A DNA stretch of 64,000 bases from Fratercula arctica. Taxonomy: Eukaryota > Chordata > Aves > Charadriiformes > Alcidae. Shown here piece by piece: positions 12,107-21,209 of this stretch. Below the pieces are notes generated by a model that was not told the DNA's origin, ran no database searches, and saw only the letters and a list, made by a program, of their open reading frames with translations. The stretch lies in assembly GCA_947846985.1 (NCBI GenBank), contig CANTUZ010000012.1, positions 20,484,135-20,548,134 of the forward strand, read 5' to 3'. Both the position numbers and the translations under genes were made by a program. Each line of letters begins with the position of its first letter. The stretch's first letter is position 1.

Positions 12107-12304
12107 GTACTCATTGGGGAGTTTGGCTGGGGAGACAACCACTGTTACCTGAATTACACAGGCCCTGCACTAGATGGTGAAATAATATCCAGTTTGGTAC
12201 AGGCACAGCTTATTGTTCAAGTGTTAATCAACCTTAGAACAGCCCCCAGGAGAGAGGGAGGCGAGTTTTTAACCTTTATTTTACAGAACATAAAGGGAGG
12301 TTAA
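12107..12304 (+). CDS. Candidate second exon continuing the 11,992 frame
   Basis: After the possible acceptor TTTAACAGCCCTCAG (a second AG lies 8 bases upstream), the frame matching the candidate first exon runs 65 codons to a TAA at 12,302-12,304. It starts VLIGEFGWGDNHCYLNYTG. A possible donor (GATGGTGAAA near 12,175) could end it earlier. The 78-residue product would be small and slightly hydrophobic near its middle. I do not recognise it, and an open frame of this length is expected by chance, so only its position supports it. Confidence 0.18.
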   Translation, partial: VLIGEFGWGDNHCYLNYTGPALDGEIISSLVQAQLIVQVLINLRTAPRREGGEFLTFILQNIKGG

Positions 12305-14669
12305 CAGAGGATAAGGACTGGTTTTCCTGAGGTTCCCATCTGCCACCGACGGTGGATGCAGCTGTGCTGCCACGATGGCCGACGAGGCTCTGGAATCAAG
12401 GGATGTTTCCTCAGCCACAAAGGTACGGACCTACCCGGGGAGCAGGGCCCCAGGTATTCGCTGCACCATGGGAACAGGGAAAGGAAGGCAAGGCCCTGCT
12501 TTGTTTGAAACACAGGTGTTATTTTTTGTCACGGTTGGACAAGAGGAGTTCCAGTGAGCTGCAGCTAAGGGTGCCCCCCTGCAAAAATCACTCCATCCTA
12601 TTTGTTGAATGGCTGAAGTACCCAGTTGCCATTTTTTTAGGGTGCCAAGTTCTAGTAAAGGATATAAAAGAGTTGCTAAGTTCGAAAAAAAAAAAAAAGT
12701 AACGTATATTATTGTACTAGTATTAACCTCTGTGTGGGGGAAGAGGTGTTTAGCTGCAATGCTTTTGGAAGACACGAGCTCTCTGTTAATCATTACAGGC
12801 CATCTTCTTCTGGTGAAACTTATACCAGATGACAAGTTGCTCAAAACTGAACCATTGATTCAAAAGCTTAACGTTAACATAACATTTACCAGTCCAAACT
12901 TCTCACCTACAACATCATGATCTGTAATGGTAAAATTAACTTAGTCCTGTATTACTAGGCAGCTGGGAGGGCGCTTGTCGTCTACAACGAGAAACAAAGG
13001 CGGGAGGAGAATATGGCACCAGCACGAGCTGCAATGCGTACAGAGCCTTTGTGCTTCGGCTGTTGTGTCCAGGGCCAGTTGCAGTCTCTCACCTTGCCAG
13101 CTACATAACTTTCTCCTTCTGGTTCTTCGGGCATTTCTTACGCTATGAGTTGCCTAGGAGGAAGCACTTAGAATTTAATTCAGGTAGAGAAGGCAGTACA
13201 CATGAATGATACAGACTCTACTAGCCCTTGTAGATTATATGATTTATATATTCAGTCAAACAGCAGTGAATGAACAGTCTTATAGCAGCAATATGCTATT
13301 GTGCTGTTACTTCTATGCCTTGTCTTTTTAATGAAAGGGTTTATACCTTCAAAGTTAATTAACTCATTTCTCAAAATCATTTACACATCTGCTCTGTTTC
13401 CAGTAAAACTTAAGTTTCACGTTACTAACTTCAGAGTTATATTAGGAAAAAAAAAAAAAACAAACCCTGCATAAGATATGCTACTTCATATGTAATGACT
13501 TCAGGTGTGGAATTGTTAATAATGATGAATTTCATGGGCTGAAATTTGGCCTGTGACTTCGCACCGGTAGCGGCTTTGGAAGGACAGTCAGGTAAATATT
13601 AGCCAAGAGCCTGTGTTGTACTCACCGTCACACCGCTGGCGCAAAGCAAGACTAAAACCAGCAGACCCAGTCTTGGGGTATCGCTGGCACCCACCTGGGC
13701 ACCGTGGCCCCTGTGTCACTGGCAGGCAGCAAGTTAGAGCTGAGGGGGTCTCCAATTCCTGACTGTGCCCTACCTGCCACCGTAGCCGCCGTGGCTACCT
13801 GGCACCAGAATGTAGTGAAGAGCTTTTCCAGCTGACAGTGGGGCCCGTTTCGGTTACTGCTGGCCAGACCCTGAGACTGCCAAGGGAAGCGCTAGGTGTT
13901 TTGTGGGGTCTCTGCCAAGCCCCGCTGCATCCCGGTCCTCTGCAGAGCTGGCGCTACATGCCACGGGGAGGGAGCACCAGGAAGGGCAGCGCTGGAGAAG
14001 AGCAATGCAAACTGGGCTGACACCGCCCCTGCCCATGCCACACACAGGGAGTAGTCCCGCTTCCTTCTGCTGGTGAGCGGATGTATTATTTTAATTAAGC
14101 TATTATTTCAATAACCATTATGACGTGTGGGCATGGCTTGGGAAACATTAAACCCAAGGTAAACACAGAGTGTAGCACTCCATCTGCTTTTAACACCGCA
14201 GTTCAGCAGCGCGACTGTTTGGGCAGCACACATAGCTGAGTACTGTTAGTATTTACAGTAGAACAGATCATGCCAAGTTTAGCCTACAAGCTGATCACAG
14301 GCACAAGGTTTCATTATTTTAAGTGATTTATTCTTTTCTGATGCGAAGAACAGCACTTCTCTGCACCAAATGCTGCCTGTGAAGTCTGCTTTTCCACTTA
14401 AGGGATGCTAAGCAGAAGATATAGCCAATAAAATGAAGGTAAATTTAATTACAAAAAAATATAACGTTCTTCAAAAACAACAGCTCACTCTCTCTCCAAC
14501 AAGGAAAAATACAAATAAAACCCCTTTGGCAATGCTGAGGAAATATCTGGGGCTGAGGTGAAAGGGGCACAGCTTGACGAGTGTGATGAAAGCTGAATGT
14601 GGATTACCCGTGAGTGCAAAAATGAATAAATGTGTTTTATTCCATTATATTAATGAAATGGTTAATTCT

Positions 14670-14683
14670 GTTGCTATAGCAAC
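14670..14683. promoter_or_regulatory. Palindromic X-box-like (RFX) motif
   Basis: GTTGCTATAGCAAC is a perfect 14-base palindrome matching the RFX X-box layout of inverted GTTGCY/RGCAAC half sites. RFX factors bind such sites in ciliary and immune gene control. Here it lies in noncoding DNA without an evident promoter, so function is unproven. Confidence 0.35.
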
Positions 14684-16518
14684 AAAGAACAGCCATGCTA
14701 AAAAGCTAAAGGGCTATACATAATGCCAGATACAAGGTCTCTCTAATTCTAAAGCTGATTTTCTTAGCTACAATAGAAGTGATGTGTGTTTTCAATATCA
14801 TCTTAAGCCTTTGCATCAAATCCTCAAGCTAATCCAATAAATAGGCTAGTAGCATAAAATAGCATATATGCTTGCACCTCATAAAACTTATGAAAGGGGT
14901 TTACTTTTGCACAATCCTAAGAAAAGATCCGTGGAGTGCAGCGTGGGGCTCTAATTTAAAGAGACTGCTCTGCGTGTGATGGTGAACTGGCAAATGTGTT
15001 ACAATGGCAAGTTCCTACAGTTACGAAGCAGGTGACTGCATGGGAAATCACTGCAGCACCAGCCCGGACACCAAGATATAACTCTGCTTACCATCCTGCT
15101 AGACATTTCACTTTATGGAAAATAGACTTTCTGTTCTTTTCACTTGCATTTTGCATGCTTTTGTTTAAAAATAATAATTCTTTAAGACTTCAATCAGGAC
15201 TCCTGCAGTGCTTGCTTTTGTTTTAACTTTAAAGTGACAGAAAGGGTGGCCCATGGTTTTGCCAGCAGTGCAGAGGAGAGACTATTACCCTTGAAGTCTG
15301 TGCCAAAGCAGAGGAAAGAGGAGTGCCCCCTCTGCCTCCCAGAGTGGCCGAGGGCAGCTCCCGCATGGCCAGTGCTCCCTGGGAAAGGAGGTGCCGGGGA
15401 GGGCCGCCGGTGCTGCCCAGCCCCGATGCTTTCATCAGGCCGGAGCCCTACGCCACAGCGCAGCATCACTTCCATTCCCACTGGCTCCCTTGTCTTCTAG
15501 TGAGATTTGTCAAACTGCACATTGCTCACTTTTTGCCTAAAAGAAATAAAAGAGTATAGCCCACCCTTAGGAGAAACAGAAGGCACTGACTTCCCTCACT
15601 GAACTCAGACTTACAAAATTCGGCGTCATACACCTGCACGAAGCAGGTGACTTTTATCTGCAGGCCATCTGGTTTGCATGATAATGGGAGTTCAGTTCCC
15701 AAGAAACATTATTTCTCAACAATTGAAGATTTCAGTCATGAGGCCTAAACCTGTCCCCAATAAGCAGAAGTAAAATCTGCGACAATAAGTAGTCTCTAGA
15801 ATAAACAGGTGAGAAAAAAGTCCTTTAGGATGATGATTAGCTTGAGTTGGTGGTGTGTGACTGTCTTTGGCAATTACCAGTGTGAGATGCCCACTGGAGG
15901 CGTTTGATACTGACTGCCTCTTTCTTGGCTGAAATGCAGCAGAAGAGCTCTCACCATCGCAGGCAGTAATGCCGAGGAGCAAATGTATCACAATGCTGTA
16001 GAAGAAGAAAAATGTTAGGTCTTAAAAAAGACAAGGCAGATCAATGATTGCCACTGCCTTAGTCAACTTGTATGAAATCATTTACTGAGATTCTCCTGAA
16101 CGTTACATAGTGCCTCAAAAACAGGTGAGCAACAGCTCGAACCTATTTGCTACCCTTGTCTTAAGGATCCTGGTTGCCACATTATGTGGAAAAGCCCATG
16201 CAATGCAGACGAGCGAGTACTGTCTAACCTCCACATCCAGAGGCTAGAAGGCAGTGCTGGAGCTGTCCCTGCAGAGGAAGCCCCCGCCGTGTGAGCTGTG
16301 TTAGCATTTGGCAAAGCACAGATGAACTGAACAGCTATAGTTTTCAGCTGCTGAGCCACAGTGGGAAGAACTTTATTCTGTTCCAGTGCTCAGTCCAAGT
16401 TAATTCACATATAGTGCCCAGCCCCAGGTAAAGCTTACCAATGTGCAGTTCTGTTACAGAAAATGAACAAGAGCATTTCCTTGTGGTAACTTGAGTTTGC
16501 TTAAACTAGACGAGGGGA

Positions 16519-16545
16519 GTGTGTGTGTGTGTGTGCATGCGTGTG
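16519..16545 (+). repeat. (GT)n microsatellite
   Basis: GT dinucleotides from 16,519, interrupted by CATGC and resuming as GTGTG to 16,545. Confidence 0.9.
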
Positions 16546-16704
16546 TTTTCTGTTAAGATTTGAGATTGTTTAGGGCTTTATTTGTGCAGAGGCAATATGT
16601 GTCCACTTGCCCAGCTAACCTCCAGCTTCGCTGCGTGGAAGCAATGAGAAGCTCTGCTCCCACATCACAGAAAGTCACCATGGGCCTCTAAGAAGGCGGG
16701 ATAA

Positions 16705-17022
16705 AAGCAGGATCTCTGCTCCTGGACAAGGCTGACGTGGGTGTTTACACAAGACCCAGCAGACCAACTTGAGGAAGAGTTATTAAAACTGATCTCCTGG
16801 AGAAATAACCGGAGAGCTTACAGTTCCTCAGAAAAGAAAGGAAATGGCAACAGCAAAGATGAAGCGACCCAGATGGCCCATAAGCAGACTAATTATATGA
16901 AAGACCCAGAAGCAACTCTGAAGTTACGAATCCAGCTGCCGAGAGAGTCTGCCAGGTTGCCAGATGTTGCCAATGAAAACCTGTCATCTTCCACAGTTCA
17001 TCAAAGAAGTGGAGCAGCCTGA
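16705..17022 (+). CDS. Coding-like open frame ending beside polyadenylation signals
   Basis: The frame is open from 16,705 to the TGA at 17,020-17,022 (105 codons; first in-frame ATG well inside). The composition is protein-like, polar and charged, with segments such as QDPADQLEEELLKLISWRNN and LKLRIQLPRESARLPDVANE. Overlapping AATAAA signals occur 18 bases after the stop (17,041-17,051), and an A9 run follows at 17,062-17,070. This arrangement resembles the last exon of a gene or a retrocopied 3' end. There is no convincing start codon or strong acceptor upstream, and I do not recognise the protein. Confidence 0.25.
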   Translation, partial: KQDLCSWTRLTWVFTQDPADQLEEELLKLISWRNNRRAYSSSEKKGNGNSKDEATQMAHKQTNYMKDPEATLKLRIQLPRESARLPDVANENLSSSTVHQRSGAA

Positions 17023-17040
17023 TGAAGTGAAACCTTTGCC

Positions 17041-17051
17041 AATAAAATAAA
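17041..17051 (+). terminator. Overlapping plus-strand AATAAA signals
   Basis: AATAAAATAAAT contains two overlapping AATAAA hexamers just after the open frame ending at 17,022. An A-run follows 11 bases later, and a T-rich element is weak. It could also be simple AT-rich sequence. Confidence 0.3.
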
Positions 17052-17070
17052 TATTTTATCTAAAAAAAAA

Positions 17071-18879
17071 TATTTCCTACTAGGAAGCATGTTGAAAAAT
17101 ATAAAATTTTAACAATATGCCCAACCCCATGTTACAGTAGATAAATAATGAAACATACATACAGAATATGTTGGCAGGATCTTCTTATCAATAGGACATA
17201 CCTATGCTTAACGTTATATTTCTAAGGTGACAGTCTTGGATTGTGTTAAACAAAGTGGTTTTTATGAGGCATATGGTTGATGGCACTCAGCTGGGGTTTG
17301 GATAGTTTGCCTTGAATCTTGCAATCACTTTTTGCCACCTTGAGATAAAAGGCTTAAAGACAACAAAGCTGGAGGAGCCAAAGGTGATAGTGATAGGTGC
17401 TGGAAGGCGGGGAGACTGCAGGAATGACAGCGAGCCAGTCTGCGTCTGCCAAGTCACCTCTCCCAGAGGCCACCCGGTGGAAAGCCCTCCAAGACACAAC
17501 AAAGAGGGGCAGCGATTCTAGACCAGGAACGTGCAGTTTGCTCCTGCCAGATTTTATGAACTGAGCAAATGGATGTCTGCACAGAAGGCTTCCTCTAGCG
17601 ACTGGTAAAGCATCAGAGCAAGAAGCAGTATGTACGTACATTGGCTTCGACACTGGAGATGCAGGCTGCCCATCAGATTCATGTACAAAGGCTGGTTTTA
17701 ATTTTGCTAAGAGATCAAATTAATATTTCATTTCCAATCAGGAAATTATGTATTTTAAAAATCCTGTGTAATTTTTCAAATGTCGCTATTACCGTTGCCA
17801 GTCCAGTGCCTTGGAAATACTGTGTCTGTTCATCCTAGAGGCCAAAAACCAAACTGCCTGTATAGTCTGTTAGCAAGGCAAAACATCTCTTTTTCCAATG
17901 AACGTGTATGGGTGCACTGGGATTCACACAAGCAGATTTGGCAGCTTTTTCAAGTATTTCTTGGACTGCAGAGCATACACTGAACATGGGGAGCTTTTTC
18001 TGTTCAGGAATATGATGTGAATAAGAATGTGCTACTGGAGGATGAGCTATGGCATTTCTATCATAATTTAATTTGTCAAATGTAGTTTACAATATTTTAT
18101 AATAGTAACCAATAGGACAACATGTCTAAAAACTGCAAGGGCTAGGGTTGCAGGATCTCACCCAGCATGTCTTTAATAATATATAATTCCTTAAATGTGC
18201 AGCTAAATCACTGAAATATATGAGCTTAATTTGGAACCTTTTACACTTTGAAAATTCATATCCCTTTTTTAATAACTGGCTACAGCATTTGCAGAATAGA
18301 CCAGATTTTTCTGATTTGTTTCCTTGGCTCTTGAATGCACTGAAAGGGATGGATTCCCCAAGACGGACGTGAAAAACCTATAAAACCCAGGAATATGTCC
18401 TTTGTGGCTCCCTCCCCTGCCTGTTTACACCTCGCCTTACCCTGATGACCTAGAGACAATCCTGCAGGAGACCTAAATGTGGCCATTTCTCTGCGTTCCT
18501 GCAACACACAGATTTATTGCTGACTGTCAGAGTTAGAAAGTATTCGCATTCATTTGGGAATGCATTTTCTGAGACCGTTAATGGACTTGGCAGAACAAGA
18601 GTGGGGGAGAGGTTGGGTAGTGAGAAAGAAACCTGTATAATATAACCTGTTATTCCTTCTTCAGTAAACAAATTACAGTCTTGATATTATAATCTTGATT
18701 CACAAAGAATGCCTTTACTCCTCCAAAGATTACTTTATGGCTACTTGGGAATACTGTGACTACTGAATATCCTAGGAAAAGCTCTAATTTTGCTGCTACA
18801 TTTATGATGCACATGTGCTTAGCTACTTAAATTAGTTCTCCTGGTATTGTCTTGTATTTAAAAGAAGCCAAACTACCAG
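17071..18879. other. Intergenic sequence, nothing recognised
   Basis: AT-rich sequence with only short overlapping frames on both strands. I see no repeat family and no splice-bounded coding segment. Confidence 0.5.
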
Positions 18880-18894
18880 ATGTGGTGCCTTCAG

Positions 18895-19003
18895 GATAGT
18901 GACGCTAGTGACGACGGGTCTGACGATGCAGCAACAGAAGACCTGGAGAAGCTGGGCAGTGCAGTCGCGGGTGACACACCAGCTCTCACCCTTGGGGTTC
19001 ATG
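18895..19003 (+). CDS. Candidate internal exon, acidic peptide, unidentified
   Basis: Between a possible acceptor GTGCCTTCAG (ending 18,894) and an excellent donor (CATG followed by GTAAGT at 19,004) lie 109 bases open in the frame starting DSDASDDGSDDAATEDLEKL, continuing without a stop to the donor. The segment holds several CpGs and is locally GC-richer than its flanks. An alternative start is the ATG at 18,880 after CTACCAG. The opposite strand is also open here. I do not recognise the peptide; the acceptor tract is weak. Confidence 0.2.
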
Positions 19004-19388
19004 GTAAGTAGGACACAAAATAAGAAGTACCTGGTAACAGCCTGGGAGAAGATAGCTACTTTTCCTTGCATCTGCTAACTGAGAGCATAAAATGTTACCT
19101 GCAGATGATTTTGATGTTTTTTTCTGCCCCACGCAAGGGCATGCTGCCTGTCAGCCAGCTCCTCAGAAGAGGCACGAGCAGTACAGGCAGAGACTCTCCA
19201 GAGTTTGCCCCAAACGTTCACAAAACAGCTTGGTCTTCCTGTGAGTCCTCTATACCTCCCGTAAGATAAGAAAGTACCAGAAAACCAAAAGCTTTAAAGA
19301 CGTTTCAGGCAAATATTTTCTAAGCAGTATGAGTATCTGTTCCTGTTTCCATCTGTGTGTGAAAAATCCACAGCGATGAAGAGAAAAC

Positions 19389-19676
19389 TTGAAGTATGAA
19401 GAGAAAGCTATTAGTGGAGACACTGGGCTTAAGCCTGCCAAGGGATCTCATCAAGCAAGCCCAAAGTGTCAGCAAAACAGTGTTGGTGGAGCAAGGATAC
19501 TGAATGAAATGACACTTCAAAAGGTGACAGTGGCACAGAGAGAGTGTCCGTACGCGTGCACGCAAGTGTGCACGGGTGGGGAAGGGTGCATCCCCACCGA
19601 GGACAAGTCAAAGGCAGACAAAGAGGTGCCAGAGAGGGGCAAAGAGCATGGTACCTTCTGCACTGTAGGCAATTAA
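19389..19676 (+). CDS. Open frame upstream of a plus-strand polyadenylation signal
   Basis: A 95-codon frame whose peptide includes EKAISGDTGLKPAKGSHQAS and ends GTFCTVGN, about 100 bases upstream of AATAAA at 19,778-19,783. There is no homology I can name and no clear acceptor, although CCACAG lies upstream near 19,372. Such lengths arise by chance; it is listed because of the downstream signal and its place opposite the DPYD 3' end. Confidence 0.15.
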   Translation: MKYEEKAISGDTGLKPAKGSHQASPKCQQNSVGGARILNEMTLQKVTVAQRECPYACTQVCTGGEGCIPTEDKSKADKEVPERGKEHGTFCTVGN

Positions 19677-19777
19677 TGGAATAATGTACACATGAATTAA
19701 CTCATCAGTGGTTCCTGGAGTGAATCTGAGAGATCGTGAAGCACCACCTGACAAGCCTCTACAAGAAAAATCTGTTT

Positions 19778-19783
19778 AATAAA
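19778..19783 (+). terminator. Plus-strand AATAAA facing the DPYD poly-A site
   Basis: CTGTTTAATAAATT is followed by a run of about 15 A. The nearest DPYD signal on the other strand is only about 50 bases away (19,832-19,837), so two transcripts could end tail to tail here. The A-run may instead serve only as the U-rich downstream element of DPYD. Confidence 0.3.
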
Positions 19784-19831
19784 TTAAAAAAAAAAAAAAA
19801 ACCCACAAAAATTCCCAGGTTGGTTTCAACA

Positions 19832-19837
19832 TTTATT
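19832..19837 (-). terminator. DPYD: Probable distal DPYD polyadenylation signal (AATAAA)
   Basis: The plus strand reads TTTATT here, so the minus strand reads AATAAA overlapping a second TATAAA/AATAAA-like run. Cleavage would fall near 19,812-19,820. Immediately downstream on the minus strand come TTTTTGTGGG and a run of about 15 T, a good U/GU-rich element. Confidence 0.55.
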
Positions 19838-20429
19838 TATAATTCTGTGCACAATTCATAAATCAAGAAAAAAAAGTCAGGATATATTTTTAATCAAAGC
19901 TTCTGATGATCACAATATAGGGTGTAAGAAATTGAACTGCTAGATCATTTATTATTATTGTGAAACTAAAGACTTTATATTCTTAAGTACTGAGATATTG
20001 TTTAGTAAGACAGACAAATCTATATTTCTTTTTGGTTGTGAAACTATTATAACCATACATAACCAATAAATATGAAGCATTGGCACTGGGGGAAATAATC
20101 TTGCCAGTTTGCCCTGTGTGTCTGTGTTTGGCAAACGCCAACTGCAGTGTGTGTATTCCATTTGCACGTAATCAGATCTCTGACCTGTAACGTGTACATT
20201 CTGCAACGTTAATTGGCACAATTAAAAAGTTATTTAGAGGATGAGCTTGGAGCAAAAAAATGTTGTCACATCTCAGAATCCTGAAATGCAACCTGAACTT
20301 CATAATAAGCCAGTTTAACTGTTTTTAGAGAGACATTATGAGCGTTCACTGGGGGGGAAAAAGTAACGATCAAGCTACCCATGCAACACACAAATCTGCA
20401 GAGTCCAGCATGTGTCAGTGCACAGCAAA

Positions 20430-20435
20430 TTTATT
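20430..20435 (-). terminator. DPYD: Possible proximal DPYD polyadenylation signal (AATAAA)
   Basis: Minus-strand AATAAA about 600 bases after the DPYD stop, in AGAATAAATTTGC. It would give a short 3'UTR form. Usage cannot be judged from the sequence. Confidence 0.3.
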
Positions 20436-21038
20436 CTATAAAGTGACTAGTGTGAGAAAGAATTAGAAAGGATTATAAAAATACACTACCATATGCTGTA
20501 GTAGTTGAAAGTGATTAATCCAGTTCTTAAATCCTATTTGAAACTCCCTTTCATTTCTTCCCATAGAAAAATAGAAGCCACGTTGCTTTGTTTGAATGCT
20601 ACATAGTTAATTACATCTTCTAAGAAACTCTTTTAAAACTAAATGTAATGTTTAATTACAAAATGCCTCCTTGAAAACAGTTAGCTTGTGCATTGATTTG
20701 TAGTTCATTAAAAATGCTTTCTTAATTATATTTACAGCCAGAAAATACATAGAGATTAAAGAGTCTATTGAGAAATTTTGAAATTACAGCATGAATTGAA
20801 AAGAGAAAGTTACACTTCAAATAGCGGACAACTGACAGCCATGACTGACTAATTGCTGCCTTTCTGTAATTTCCAAACTTAATTGTTGTTAAAATAATAA
20901 TTGGAAAACACAGTGTTCATTGTAACGGCTATCAATATTACATTTTTTTGTAAGACTAGATTTTCAAGGACTAATTAGAAAGCAAATCAATGGCATCAAA
21001 CAAGTGTAAAGTTCACGTTAGCTGTCGGACCGATCACC

Positions 21039-21209
21039 TCAAGACACGGGGTTCACGGCTAAGGGCAGCCCGCGCTTTGGTTGGTAGGGTGTTGTCCTGG
21101 AAACCATGCGGATGCAGTCGATAACCGGGCAGACGCTGAGACACAGGGTGCAGCCTGTACAGCTGTCGGTAACTGTGGGCAGGTGGGTTTGGGGATCAAA
21201 CTGGATAGC
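21039..21209 (-). CDS. DPYD: DPYD exon 23, terminal coding part (residues about 970-1025, second 4Fe-4S motif, stop TGA)
   Basis: This 171-bp stretch encodes 56 residues and a TGA stop. It opens [15 protein letters not shown], carries the second motif [11 protein letters not shown] and ends PLAVNPVS. Cysteines fall at exon positions 17, 20, 23 and 27, that is 986, 989, 992 and 996. These pair with the cysteines of exon 22 to hold two 4Fe-4S clusters in the usual crossed ferredoxin pattern. The acceptor is TTCGCAG followed by GCTATCC. The total length fits a 1025-residue protein exactly. The last residue is Ser, whereas I recall Cys in mammals. The reading frame stays open upstream into intron 22 as far as an ATG at 21,456-21,458, but the splice acceptor and protein homology show that this part is intronic. 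Confidence 0.97.
   Translation of the reverse strand, partial: AIQFDPQTHLPTVTDSCTGCTLCLSVCPVIDCIRMVSRTTPYQPKRGLPLAVNPVS

Larger units (their letters stand above)
12305..16704. other. Intergenic sequence with weak exon-like fragments
   Basis: No gene could be supported. At 12,375 an ATG (MADEALESRDVSSATK) runs to a GTACGG donor-like site at about 12,423, which may be another exon fragment linked to the CpG island but is unsupported. A-runs occur near 12,685 and 13,447. A palindromic X-box-like site is at 14,670-14,683 and a GT microsatellite at 16,519-16,545. Confidence 0.5.
19812..21038 (-). other. DPYD: DPYD 3' untranslated region (end inferred)
   Basis: AT-rich sequence downstream of the DPYD stop with no further coding homology. 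The end is placed by the minus-strand AATAAA at 19,832-19,837, which sits in ATAAATAAATG and is followed by a T/GT-rich stretch typical of a downstream element. That gives about 1.2 kb, close to the mammalian 3'UTR length I recall. Earlier AATAAA hexamers at 20,430-20,435 and 19,948-19,953 could give shorter forms. The start of the feature is certain; its end is inferred. Confidence 0.6.

Noticed and set aside
12352..12702. 116-codon plus-strand frame ending in a lysine run
   Set aside because: The lysines come from an A-run at about 12,685; composition is not protein-like and no homology is seen.
18832..19071. Minus-strand frame with a membrane-like peptide opposite the 18.9-kb candidate exon
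   Set aside because: It is the shadow of the plus-strand reading; it lacks good splice sites on its own strand and does not match any transporter family I could name.
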